Source: Gp6-AA40 sp036802945
GTDB taxonomy: Bacteria; Acidobacteriota; Vicinamibacteria; Vicinamibacterales; UBA2999
NCBI GenBank assembly: GCA_036802945.1
Contig: DAIRVG010000013.1
Coordinates: 1-64,000, forward strand
DNA length: 64,000 bases
Reading direction: 5' to 3'
Under the pieces are notes generated by a model that was given only the letters and a program-made list of their open reading frames with translations, was not told the origin of the DNA and searched no databases. The first letter of the stretch is position 1, and every line of letters begins with the position of its first letter. Below, piece after piece: positions 54,009-62,821 of the stretch. Both the position numbers and the translations under genes were made by a program.

Positions 54009-55360
54009 CGAAACCGACGCTGCTCATCGTCGAGGACGACGAGGACATCCGCACGCAGATGAAGTGGGCGCTCGCGTCGAATTACGAGATCGTCATGGCC
54101 GAGGACCGGCCCGGAGCGGTGGCTGCGTTCACGGCCAAACACCCCTCGGTGACGCTACTTGATCTGGGACTCCCGCCTCGCCCCAACGAGCCCGAGGAGG
54201 GTTTGGCGGCGCTCTCGTCTCTCCTCGCTTTAGATCCGCTGGCCAAGGTGATCATTGTTTCGGGTCAGGGTGACAAGCAGAACGCCCTTCGCGCGGTCGG
54301 GGCGGGTGCGTATGATTTCTTGTGCAAGCCCGTCGACATGGAGGAGCTCAGGCTCGTGCTGCAGCGTTCGGTTTATGTGGCCGAGCTCGAGCAGGAATAT
54401 CGAGCCATGCAGCAAGGGCAGCGGGCCGAAGTCTTCCAAGACATGCTGGGCGCGAGTCCACAAATGCAGGCCGTCTTCTCGTTCATCCGCAAGGTAGCCC
54501 AGACCAACGTGCCAGTCTTGATTCTCGGCGAAAGCGGCACCGGCAAGGAGATGGTGGCGCAGGCGCTTCATCGCTGCAGTCCACATAAGGGCGGCCCATT
54601 TGTCGCCATCAATTGCAACACGATCCCTGAGAACCTGCTCGAGAGCGAGCTCTTCGGCCATGAAAAGGGCTCCTTCACTGGCGCCCATGCGCAGCGCAAG
54701 GGTCACATCGAATCGGCCGCGGGAGGCACGCTCTTCCTCGACGAGATTGGGGAACTGCCGGCGTCGGTGCAGGTAAAGCTTCTGCGCTTTCTGCAGGAGA
54801 AGCGCTTTCAGCGAGTAGGAGGCCGGCAGGAGATTCACAGTGATGCGCGCGTGATCGCGGCCACGAACCTGAATCTACAGGGGTCGGTCACGAGCGGGAC
54901 GTTTCGCGAGGACCTGTACTTTCGTCTAGCCGTGGTCATCATCAAAGTGCCGCCCCTGCGGGAACGGAAAGACGATGTCGGTCTACTGGCGAAGGAATTC
55001 TTGCACCGCTATAGCATCCAGCATGGCAAAGCGAGGTTGACCTTTGCGCCCGACGCGCTACGGGGCCTCCATCTTCATCAGTGGCCCGGAAACGTCCGCG
55101 AGCTGCAGAATCGGGTGCAGCGGGCGGTCATCATGGCGGATGGCAAACGCGTCACGGCCAGTGACCTGGAATTGACTGATGCCGTGAACGGATTGCCGCC
55201 TCAGACCTTGAAGGAAGCTCGGGAAGGCGCGGAACGGGAAATCGTCCGTGACGCCCTTAGGCGTCACCGAGGACAGATCACTTCCGCCGCAGCGGAACTC
55301 GGCATCAGCCGTCCAACGCTTTACGAATTGATGGAAAAGCTTGGAATCGCCAGGGAGTGA
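54005..55360 (+). CDS. prsR: PEP-CTERM system sigma-54 response regulator PrsR
   Basis: A 451-aa NtrC-type regulator starting at GTG 54005. Receiver domain with phosphoacceptor Asp53 (LLDLGLPP), AAA+ domain with Walker A GESGTGKE (175-182), the sigma-54 contact loop GSFTGA (222-227, a Ser variant of GAFTGA), Walker B LFLDEIGE (243-250), and a Fis-type HTH at the end (ITSAAAELGISRPTLYELMEKLGI). It activates sigma-54 promoters, and predicted ones lie before both cargo genes and the export block. The terminator at 55380-55412 follows. Confidence 0.9.
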   Translation: MTKPTLLIVEDDEDIRTQMKWALASNYEIVMAEDRPGAVAAFTAKHPSVTLLDLGLPPRPNEPEEGLAALSSLLALDPLAKVIIVSGQGDKQNALRAVGAGAYDFLCKPVDMEELRLVLQRSVYVAELEQEYRAMQQGQRAEVFQDMLGASPQMQAVFSFIRKVAQTNVPVLILGESGTGKEMVAQALHRCSPHKGGPFVAINCNTIPENLLESELFGHEKGSFTGAHAQRKGHIESAAGGTLFLDEIGELPASVQVKLLRFLQEKRFQRVGGRQEIHSDARVIAATNLNLQGSVTSGTFREDLYFRLAVVIIKVPPLRERKDDVGLLAKEFLHRYSIQHGKARLTFAPDALRGLHLHQWPGNVRELQNRVQRAVIMADGKRVTASDLELTDAVNGLPPQTLKEAREGAEREIVRDALRRHRGQITSAAAELGISRPTLYELMEKLGIARE

Positions 55361-55371
55361 TTGCGATGAGC

Positions 55372-55412
55372 CAAAAAGGAAAGGGCGCGAGGCATCTTGC
55401 CTTGCGCCCTTT
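55372..55412 (-). terminator. Rho-independent terminator for the cargo gene, read leftward
   Basis: AAAGGGCGC (55380-55388) pairs with GCGCCCTTT (55404-55412), with AGGC/GCCT inside. On the minus strand the hairpin is followed by TTTCCTTTTTGG, a T-tract, so it fits termination of the minus-strand cargo gene. It also lies just past the stop of prsR and may stop that transcript too. Confidence 0.75.
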
Positions 55413-55431
55413 GAGAGAATCCCGAAACCGC

Positions 55432-56001
55432 CTAGCTTTTGCTGAATTTCCGGCGCAACATGCCGAAGGAAAAGAGGACTGAACCCAGTAAAGCAGCCGT
55501 CGATCCACCGTCGGGAACCGGGACTAAAATATTCCCCTTAGCCACAGACGGTCCGCCGTCGATCGTTCCGGGCGTCGCCAGAAGATGGTCCCTCGAGACC
55601 CAATCGTCTGAGACGGTCGCCATGGATGAGGTCCGCACGGTAAACGGTGCGAAGATCATTAAGCCAGGCACCTCGACGCTCAACCCTCCGTAAGTAAAGT
55701 GGACGTTTCGGACAGCGGTATGGTCAGTTCCCAAGGGGGTCCCGAACGGAGAACCCACTAGAGATGTGCTCGCGGTCCAATCGACGGGCATGGCCAGAAC
55801 TCCCAGGAACCCGCCGAAGTCAAAGATGGTAAAGCCATCACCCGTGTGGAGTTCGCCGCTCGTCATAAAAGTGGTGTAGCTCATGGAGACGCCGGGAGCG
55901 AACACCCCGTTAGTCGGGGTAATAGTGTTCGCACGAGCTGAGGTCGAGGCAAGCGCCACCAGCGCAACGGCCAATAGTACCGATCTCCGGATACCTTTCA
56001 T
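55432..56001 (-). CDS. VPDGG-CTERM cargo protein 1
   Basis: A 189-aa secreted protein. Signal peptide (SVLLAVALVALASTSARA), a beta-rich middle (GVFAPGVSMSYTTFMTSGEL...), and the sorting tail VPDGGSTAALLGSVLFSFGMLRRKFSKS: the VPDGG motif, a TM helix, then Arg/Lys. The ATG at 56001 (MKGIRRS) is preferred to 56007, because AGGGG lies 6 bases before it but touches the first. Predicted substrate of the exosortase at 50971. Its sigma-54 promoter is at 56068-56082. Confidence 0.85.
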   Translation of the reverse strand: MKGIRRSVLLAVALVALASTSARANTITPTNGVFAPGVSMSYTTFMTSGELHTGDGFTIFDFGGFLGVLAMPVDWTASTSLVGSPFGTPLGTDHTAVRNVHFTYGGLSVEVPGLMIFAPFTVRTSSMATVSDDWVSRDHLLATPGTIDGGPSVAKGNILVPVPDGGSTAALLGSVLFSFGMLRRKFSKS

Positions 56002-56067
56002 AGTCATCCCCTGCTACGCACTAGTTCTGCCAAAGCTGACACGTCCAACTCGCCTGACCAGGGCTGA

Positions 56068-56082
56068 GCATCCAACGTGCCA
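56068..56082 (-). promoter_or_regulatory. Putative sigma-54 promoter for cargo gene 1
   Basis: The minus strand reads TGGCACG-TTGG-ATGC: a perfect -24 half with GG-N10-GC spacing and one mismatch in the -12 half. The expected start is near 56056, giving a leader of about 55 bases. Confidence 0.6.
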
Positions 56083-56197
56083 ATTTGTTCTAAAATATTG
56101 ATTCACCGCAAACGACAGTCTTAAAGCAGCTTAGACCTGTATCGGCCCGCCGCCATTTCACGCGTTCCCGTTGATTTCGTAAGAATTTCCGACGGCT

Positions 56198-58468
56198 CTA
56201 CTGGGACACCGACACCAGCGCTCGCTTGGCCTCGTCGCCGCCTATTTGCGGGTCGAGCTTCAGCGCCCGCTCGAGCGTCTCGCGCGCATTAGCCTCATCC
56301 CCGAGCTTCGCGTACGTCATCCCTAAGTGGTATAGCACTTCGGCGTTGTCCGGCCGCTTCCTGAGGCTCTCCCGGAGCGGCCGGACGGCCAGAGACGTCA
56401 GGTTCTTCTTGTAATAAATCCAACCGATCGTATCGTCCACACTAGCATCGTCGGGAAGGCCTTGCTTCGCCGACGTCGCGAGTTTGAGCGCGAGATCGAG
56501 ATTCGTGCCCTGATCAGCATAGATGAACGCGAGGTTGTTTGACGCGACTGGAGCGTTCTGCGTGCCGTTCACCGTAGCCTCGTACGACTTCCTGGCGTCG
56601 TCGCGCTTGCCCTGCGCTTCGAACAGCCATCCCACCATCGTCCGTGCGTCCACGGCCGACGGATCGCGCTGGACCATGCCCTCAAACTCCGCACGTGCTT
56701 CGTCGAGCCGCCGCTGTTGTATGTAGAGTTGCCCCAGCATGGCATACCCTGACGTAAAGCGGGGATCGCCCGACACCGCACGACGAAGCGTCTGCTCCGC
56801 CTTCGCCTGGTCGCCCGCGGCACTTTGCGCTCGCGCCAATAGCGCTAACAACGGAGCGCTGACCGGCTGTTTCGCAATTTCGGGTTCGAGTCGGGCAATC
56901 GCCCGCGCCGGGGTCCTGGCCACGAGATCGAGATAAGTGAGCCCACCCAGCGCCTCGAGGAAACCTGGCGAGAGTTCGAGCGCCCGCTCGAACGCAGTAT
57001 TCGCCGCCGCTGCGTTGTTCCTGCTTGCGAGGAGCGTTCCGTTGACGGCGTGCACCACGGCGGCGTTTGGCGCCAGCTTCAGTAGCTCGCCGACTTCGGC
57101 TTCCGCCCGCGCCAGGTTTCCGGCAGCAACGAGGCTCCGGGCGAGCGCCACTCGGGCATCCAGACTGGAAGGCTCCGCTTGACGGGCCTCCTGCGCATAC
57201 CGCAAGGCAGTCGCACCATCGCCAGACGTCAAGCTCAGCCTCGACAGTTCGACCTGCGCGGCAACCGCCCTGGGATTAAGCCGCAGCACCTCCGTGTACG
57301 AGTTGGCTGCCTCGAGTGTTTCTCTGCGACGATCATGGACGCCGCCCAGGGCGAAATGAGCGGCGGCCGATAGAGGGTCGGCGGCGACCGCAGCCTTGGC
57401 GCGGTCGAGCGCTTCGTCGAGCTTGTTCTCCGTCGTGAGCCACTGCGCCTTCAGGACGAGCACTGGCGCGTTCTGGGGCCCGCGTGACAGCACGGCGTCG
57501 AGTCGCTTGTGGGCTTCGGCCACGCGGCCTTCGGCGTAGTCCAACGCGGCGAGCCTCGGCTCGGCTTCCGGAAATGTCGCCGGATCTGTCGACAGTGGGG
57601 TCAGCAGACTCACGGCATCCTTGATACGGCCGACGCTCGCGTAGTAGTCAGCCAGTTGAAGGCGGGCGACCGGGGCTTTCGAGGCTTCGGCCACGACCTT
57701 GAGGGGCTGCTCAGCCTCCTTGACCCGCCGGGTGGCGAGGTACAGCATGCCCAGCATGCGGTTGGCAAGCAGGTGCTGCGGCTCCTTCGCCAGGACCTCC
57801 TTAAGCGTGGCTTCCGATTCTGGAGCGCGTTCAGCCGCCCACAGGAAATTGGCGAGCGCCAGCTTGGCGTCGACCGACGACGGCTCCAAAGCAATGGCTT
57901 GGCGAAACGCAGCTTCGGCTTCCTTGGCTTCGCCGCTCTGCATGCGAACGGCGCCGAGGTTCAGCAATGCCTGGCTGTTTCCGGGGCTGATCTTGAGCGC
58001 CTCTTCAATCTCCGCGATTGCGCCAGCCGGGTCCCGCAAAGCTGCCATCGCGTTGGCCCGCAAGAGCAGCGCCTCGACGTCTTTGGGGTTTTTCGTTAGC
58101 AGCGGCGCTACCCGTGCCTTGGCATCCTCGAATTGCTCTGACAGCAGTAATACCTGCGTCGCCTTTAGCTGTGCGTCGCGATCGTCTGGCAGCGCATCGG
58201 CGGCGCGGATGTACTCGGGAAATGCCGCGCGCAGATTGTTCATCCGCTCGTAGGTCTGCGCCAGCTTGAACCGCGCCTCGCCGAACTTCGGATCGAGCTT
58301 GACGGCGCTGGCGTATTCGACGACCGCGAACGCGTCGCGCTTTTCTGCCGCATATTCGTCGCCGCGCTGCACGTGCCGGACCTTCTCGGTTTCCGGGTTG
58401 CTGCACGACGACAACAGCAGCGCTGCTAAGAGCAGTGCGCCGAGGCCACGAATCCGAGGGTTACACAT
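56198..58468 (-). CDS. prsT: PEP-CTERM system TPR lipoprotein PrsT
   Basis: A 756-aa protein with a lipoprotein signal (LLLAALLLSSCSN, lipobox LSSC) and then about 20 TPR units covering nearly all the rest (for example AFPEYIRAADALPDDRDAQLKAT, AEAAFRQAIALEPSSVDAKLALANFLW, AEQTLRRAVSGDPRFTSGYAMLGQLYIQ). PrsT proteins in exosortase loci are usually longer, about 900 aa. It probably scaffolds EPS and sorting partners in the periplasm. It follows cargo gene 2 by 93 bases on the same strand. Confidence 0.88.
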   Translation of the reverse strand: MCNPRIRGLGALLLAALLLSSCSNPETEKVRHVQRGDEYAAEKRDAFAVVEYASAVKLDPKFGEARFKLAQTYERMNNLRAAFPEYIRAADALPDDRDAQLKATQVLLLSEQFEDAKARVAPLLTKNPKDVEALLLRANAMAALRDPAGAIAEIEEALKISPGNSQALLNLGAVRMQSGEAKEAEAAFRQAIALEPSSVDAKLALANFLWAAERAPESEATLKEVLAKEPQHLLANRMLGMLYLATRRVKEAEQPLKVVAEASKAPVARLQLADYYASVGRIKDAVSLLTPLSTDPATFPEAEPRLAALDYAEGRVAEAHKRLDAVLSRGPQNAPVLVLKAQWLTTENKLDEALDRAKAAVAADPLSAAAHFALGGVHDRRRETLEAANSYTEVLRLNPRAVAAQVELSRLSLTSGDGATALRYAQEARQAEPSSLDARVALARSLVAAGNLARAEAEVGELLKLAPNAAVVHAVNGTLLASRNNAAAANTAFERALELSPGFLEALGGLTYLDLVARTPARAIARLEPEIAKQPVSAPLLALLARAQSAAGDQAKAEQTLRRAVSGDPRFTSGYAMLGQLYIQQRRLDEARAEFEGMVQRDPSAVDARTMVGWLFEAQGKRDDARKSYEATVNGTQNAPVASNNLAFIYADQGTNLDLALKLATSAKQGLPDDASVDDTIGWIYYKKNLTSLAVRPLRESLRKRPDNAEVLYHLGMTYAKLGDEANARETLERALKLDPQIGGDEAKRALVSVSQ

Positions 58469-58561
58469 AAGACCGGACTCCCAGCAGGGATACGCTTCCT
58501 TGAGATTGGATCGGCGCAGTATACCAAGGCCCTCGAGTCGTACGCCGAGAACGGCGACCGC

Positions 58562-59326
58562 CTAGGCCCTTTGGAACCGGCGAGAAACGATCGCCATCCC
58601 GCACAAGGCCATGCCAAGAAGTGCGATAGTCGTTCCACCGTCAGGAACGGCGGTAGTAGTAATGCCCGGATCGCGGTAGTAAAGCTGGTCCTGGCCGACC
58701 ACTCCGATCGGAGCGCCAGCAGCGCCAATCAGGTTGAGAGCATAGACGCCGTATTGCCCGGCGCCGGCATCAAGTCGGGCATCTAAGTCTGAGCCGAATG
58801 TCGTCGCGACAAGACCGATGAAGCTGTTGCCAGCGGTGTACGAGGTAATTTCTTCCTCCAACCACCAGATTGCCTCCTGAAGAGCGGCTGCTGACAGGTT
58901 GCGGCCGGCGGCATAGTTGTAGCCGGTCAACGCTCCTTTGGCGAACTGACTGTAAAGCAAAGCCGTTCCCCTCGAGAGAGGATCGGGGTCAGGTCCTCCC
59001 ACGCCGCCGTGCACAGCGCCTCCACTCAGCACCACCTCATAGCTGGCCCCGTACGGGTAGAGATATTCGTCTTTCTCTATGCAGAAGGTTTGGAACGATG
59101 TGATTCCGCCGAGGTTGCTGGTCACACTTGCGAAGTAGCCTGATAAATCAAGCCAGCTATTGGGAGGGTTCCCGCCGATGTCGTTGACCGTGAACTCGCC
59201 ACCGACACCAGTCTGGTAGGGGCCATAGCCCGACCCAGAGAAACCGACCTGAATTTGATCCGCCATGGCAGGCGACGCCAGGGCCAGCGCCGCTCCAATC
59301 AGCAATACGACGCCAACATTTTTCAC
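58562..59326 (-). CDS. VPDGG-CTERM cargo protein 2
   Basis: A 254-aa secreted protein: signal peptide (GVVLLIGAALALASPAMA), a beta-rich middle with a Cys (FCIEKDEY), and the sorting tail VPDGGTTIALLGMALCGMAIVSRRFQRA, again VPDGG, TM helix, Arg cluster. Predicted exosortase substrate. It precedes prsT on the same strand, and a strong sigma-54-like site lies upstream at 59391-59406. Confidence 0.88.
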   Translation of the reverse strand: MKNVGVVLLIGAALALASPAMADQIQVGFSGSGYGPYQTGVGGEFTVNDIGGNPPNSWLDLSGYFASVTSNLGGITSFQTFCIEKDEYLYPYGASYEVVLSGGAVHGGVGGPDPDPLSRGTALLYSQFAKGALTGYNYAAGRNLSAAALQEAIWWLEEEITSYTAGNSFIGLVATTFGSDLDARLDAGAGQYGVYALNLIGAAGAPIGVVGQDQLYYRDPGITTTAVPDGGTTIALLGMALCGMAIVSRRFQRA

Positions 59327-59694
59327 GGCTCTTTGGTCTTTCCGTTCTGGGGTTGTCGCGCAGACAAAGCCCTAGGCAGGCTCATCGGTGTGCAGAGTCA
59401 GTGCCAAAAGACGCAAATCGCTGCCGTGCCTGGATTGGTCCAACGGCGGATAGCCACGTAAACATCTGGTCCAGAACCTGTTGCGCGACAAGAGACACCA
59501 GACAAATGAACGCCGGAGCGCGTTTGTTGAACGGTCTCCGCGCCCTTCGAGGCCGGGAAGGTCCGCGACGCCAAGACAAGAGTCATCCCGCTTGGGCGTG
59601 GTTGGTTGAGGCACTGCTATCCGACGGCGCAGCTGACGTACCTCGTTTCGCCCTTCCCATACGTGCGATAGGCTAAGTGTTTTGGAGGATCCAT
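59327..59694. other. Divergent intergenic region with sigma-54 site
   Basis: 368 bases between cargo gene 2 and the small basic protein. It holds the sigma-54-like promoter at 59391-59406; no other gene is supported. Confidence 0.5.
59391..59406 (-). promoter_or_regulatory. Putative sigma-54 promoter for cargo gene 2 and prsT
   Basis: The minus strand reads TGGCACT-GACT-CTGCA: GG-N10-GC, with only two differences from the consensus. Expected start near 59380, about 55 bases before the ATG at 59326, matching the leader length of cargo gene 1. Confidence 0.6.
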
Positions 59695-59922
59695 TTGGCG
59701 ACATTTGACATGAAATCCCTGGCTCGTCGGGGGGCCGAAGTGCGACTTGCGGAACTGAATGAAGAGATCAAGGCAATCTACGCGGCCTTCCCCGATCTGC
59801 GTCGCGGAGCGCCGCCCGCTGCTTCTCGTCGGCGGCGCAAGCCGATGTCCGCCTCTCAGAAGAAAGCCGTCAGTGCGCGGATGAAGAAGTATTGGGCCGA
59901 GCGGAGGAAGGCGACGAAATAG
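59695..59922 (+). CDS. Small basic hypothetical protein (75 aa)
   Basis: TTG start at 59695 is preferred, as GGAGG at 59684-59688 is 6 bases upstream; the ORF could begin at 59677. The protein has an N-terminal helix (SLARRGAEVRLAELNEEIKAIYAAF) and a Lys/Arg-rich C-terminal part ending QKKAVSARMKKYWAERRK. Resembles small nucleic-acid-binding proteins; function unknown. Confidence 0.65.
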   Translation: MATFDMKSLARRGAEVRLAELNEEIKAIYAAFPDLRRGAPPAASRRRRKPMSASQKKAVSARMKKYWAERRKATK

Positions 59923-60066
59923 CGGGTACCGGCGGATCTGCCGAATCTGTCAGCGCGGTGCCGTCCTTGTAATCCGCGCACGCGGATGCGTGCACTGAAG
60001 CCGCCAAAAGGCCATTTTCACACCGGTTTTCCGGGGTCTCCCGCTTGCACTCGGATCCGGACGTCC

Positions 60067-62334
60067 ATGGAGATCACAGCCGGAACGCACGCCGGGGTCC
60101 ACGCGCGGACCCGAGGCGTCGCCGCGCACTCCTCGCTGATCGTTCCGCTGTTCGCCACGACGATGTTCCTCAGCGGGTTCCTCCTGTTCATGGTGGAACC
60201 GATGGCCGCCAAAATGGTGCTGCCGATCCTCGGCGGCGTGCCGATGGTCTGGAACGGCTGCGTGGTCTTCTTCCAGATCGTGATGCTCGCGGGATACGGG
60301 TACGCGTTCGCCGCATCGCGGTGGTTGCCTCTGCGGCAGCACTTCGTCCTTCACACGGTGGTACTCGCAGCGCCGGCTGCCGTGCTGCCCTTCATGATCC
60401 AGGCGGGATCGGTGACTCGGCCGCCCGAAGGCAACCCGCTCGGGTGGCTCATGCTGCTGCTCGCCACCACGATTGGCCTTCCCTTCTTCGTCCTCTCGAC
60501 GAGCGCGTCGGTCTTCCAGCACTGGCTGTCACGGACCGACCATCCCTCGGCCCGTGACCCCTACTTCCTGTATTCAGCAAGCAACCTCGGGTGCCTGCTC
60601 GCGCTCGCGTCGTATCCAGTCGTCGTAGAACCAGTGTTCACGTTGCGCGAGCAGTCGCGTCTCTGGACCATCGGCTATGCCGAGTTCGCCTTGATGGCCG
60701 GCGCATGCGCCCTGTTTGCCTGGCGGCGAACCGGCGGTTCAAGCTCTCTCGCGACGGCTACGACGAACGCGTCCGTCGAACCGGCCTCCACGCCGGTCAC
60801 GTTGCTGCGCCGCGCACGCTGGGTGGTGCTCTCGTTCGTCCCGTCGAGTCTGATGCTCGCGGTGACGAGCTATGTGTCAACTGATATCGCGGCGGTTCCG
60901 CTGCTGTGGCTCGTGCCGCTCGCGCTGTACCTCCTCACCTTCGCGCTGGCCTTCGGCCGGCACTCGGCAGCGGCCGGCGCGTTCGCGAGGCGGACTCTCC
61001 CGCTGTTCGTAGTACCGCTCGTGCTGTTCATGGTCGCAAAAGTGCACGCGCCGCTCACCGCACTCGTCTTGCTGCACCTTATGGCATTCGGCGTGATGGC
61101 GCTCAGCTGCCATGTGAATCTGGCGAAGGACCGCCCCGAGCCTTCGCGGCTCACCGAGTTCTACTTCTGGGTGTCGTTCGGCGGGATGCTCGGCGGACTG
61201 TTCAACACGCTCGCCGCGCCCATGCTGTTCGACGGCATCGTCGAGTATCCACTGGTCCTCGTGCTGGCCTGCCTTTTGTTGCGAGCGTCGGGTTCACCGG
61301 TTACGTGGCGCCGCGTGACGGGCAACGTGGTCATACCGCTCGTCGTTGGCGGATTGACCGCAGGCATTCTCGTCGCCTTGAAAGCCCGCGGCGCACCGTT
61401 GGCGCTGCACCTGGCGGCGCTCTCCGTGCCTGCGTTCCTTACCTTCATACAGCGACGGCAGGCGCTTCGATTTGGAAGCTGCATGGCTGCGCTGATCGTC
61501 GTGAGCGTCGCGTTCGGCAACGCCGGCGAACGCGTCCTGTACGCGACACGCACGTTTTTTGGCGTCTACCGCGTGAGCGAGGATCCGACACGCCGCTACC
61601 ACGCGCTCGCCCACGGAACCACGCTGCACGGGGTGCAGGCCCTGGCGCCGGAACGCCGCGCAGACGCGTTCACCTACTACCACGCGACAGGGCCGTTCGG
61701 CCAGGCGTGGAAAGCGCTGCCCCGAGTAGCCGCCGGCCGTGAGATTGCGGTGGTCGGACTCGGCGCCGGCACGCTCGCCACTTACGCGAAACCCGGGCAG
61801 CACTGGACGTTCTTCGAAATCGATCCGGCCATCGAGCGGATTGCACGGACGCGCGAGTATTTTTCGTTCATGGAGGCCTGCGGCGATCGCTGCCAGGTGG
61901 TACTCGGTGACGCACGCGTGTCTCTCAATCGCATGCCTGAGCACGCCTACGATCTCCTGGTGCTCGACGCGTTCAGCTCCGACTCGATCCCCGTGCACTT
62001 GATGACCAGCGAGGCGCTCTCGCTGTACCTGTCACGCCTGGCGCCGGACGGCGTGCTCATGATGCACATCTCCAATCGGCACCTGCGTCTTGCCCCGATC
62101 GTCGCTCGCCTCGCGGCGAGTCAGAAGCTCGTCGCGGTGCAGCAGCTCGAATTGACCGCGCCTGGCTGGCCTGAAGGAAAGAACCCGTCGCACTGGATCG
62201 TGATGGCCCGCAACCCGAAGGACCTCGCCGCGCTGAGCAAGAACAAGCGCTGGTCACCGCTCGTGGCATCCTCGTCTACGCCACTCTGGACAGACGACTT
62301 CTCGAACATCCTCAGCGTCCTCAGCTTCCGCTGA
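60067..62334 (+). CDS. Fused MFS-type membrane / spermidine-synthase-like protein
   Basis: About 755 aa. Roughly the first 500 residues make 12-14 TM helices (SSLIVPLFATTMFLSGFLLFMVEPMAAKMVLPILGG, and later pairs). The C-terminal domain is spermidine-synthase-like: EIAVVGLGAGTLATYA (SAM-binding GxGxG), FFEIDPAIERIAR, VVLGDARVSLNRM and LLVLDAFSSDSIPVHLMTSEALSLY. The ATG at 60067 (MEITAGT) is chosen; 59986 is an alternative. The substrate is unknown; such fusions are common in Acidobacteriota and relatives. Confidence 0.85.
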   Translation: MEITAGTHAGVHARTRGVAAHSSLIVPLFATTMFLSGFLLFMVEPMAAKMVLPILGGVPMVWNGCVVFFQIVMLAGYGYAFAASRWLPLRQHFVLHTVVLAAPAAVLPFMIQAGSVTRPPEGNPLGWLMLLLATTIGLPFFVLSTSASVFQHWLSRTDHPSARDPYFLYSASNLGCLLALASYPVVVEPVFTLREQSRLWTIGYAEFALMAGACALFAWRRTGGSSSLATATTNASVEPASTPVTLLRRARWVVLSFVPSSLMLAVTSYVSTDIAAVPLLWLVPLALYLLTFALAFGRHSAAAGAFARRTLPLFVVPLVLFMVAKVHAPLTALVLLHLMAFGVMALSCHVNLAKDRPEPSRLTEFYFWVSFGGMLGGLFNTLAAPMLFDGIVEYPLVLVLACLLLRASGSPVTWRRVTGNVVIPLVVGGLTAGILVALKARGAPLALHLAALSVPAFLTFIQRRQALRFGSCMAALIVVSVAFGNAGERVLYATRTFFGVYRVSEDPTRRYHALAHGTTLHGVQALAPERRADAFTYYHATGPFGQAWKALPRVAAGREIAVVGLGAGTLATYAKPGQHWTFFEIDPAIERIARTREYFSFMEACGDRCQVVLGDARVSLNRMPEHAYDLLVLDAFSSDSIPVHLMTSEALSLYLSRLAPDGVLMMHISNRHLRLAPIVARLAASQKLVAVQQLELTAPGWPEGKNPSHWIVMARNPKDLAALSKNKRWSPLVASSSTPLWTDDFSNILSVLSFR

Positions 62335-62414
62335 CTTCCGGGCCGCACTCTTTGCACGACCGACGCTCTGTGAGTATGCTCATCTCGCGCGAACACTTCT
62401 CCAGTGGACGATGT

Positions 62415-62798
62415 ATGTGTCGACCCACACGTCCCCGCGTCCTGCTCGCCGACGATCACGCCGGGATTGTGACCGCTCTCGGACGATGGTTGGCGCCGGA
62501 CTGCGAGGTGGTAGGGAGCGTTGCCGAGGGCGGGGCGCTGCTCGAAGCCGCCGCCCGGCTCCTGCCTGAAGTGATCGTGCTCGACCTGAACATGCCGAAC
62601 GTCAACGGACTGGAGGCCTGTCGACAGGTCACGCAGGCGATGCCAGGCATGAAGGTCATTGTGCTCACGGCCGTGAGCGACGACGAAATCATGCAGGGGG
62701 CCCTGGCGGCCGGCGCATCTGCGTTCGTCGTCAAGCGGTCGATCGTTGAGGACTTGCTTCCAACCATCAAAAGGATATGCGCCGGTGCGCCTGACTGA
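62415..62798 (+). CDS. Stand-alone response-regulator receiver domain
   Basis: A 127-aa receiver: RVLLADDHAGIV (acidic pocket), VIVLDLNMPNVNGLEA (phosphoacceptor Asp), VIVLTAVSDDEI (Thr/Ser switch), and FVVKRS (Lys). It ends right after the receiver, with no output domain. It is a likely partner of the NarL-type kinase on the opposite strand, which converges with it. Confidence 0.8.
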   Translation: MCRPTRPRVLLADDHAGIVTALGRWLAPDCEVVGSVAEGGALLEAAARLLPEVIVLDLNMPNVNGLEACRQVTQAMPGMKVIVLTAVSDDEIMQGALAAGASAFVVKRSIVEDLLPTIKRICAGAPD

Positions 62799-62821
62799 CG
62801 CGATGCGATCGCGTTCAGCAC

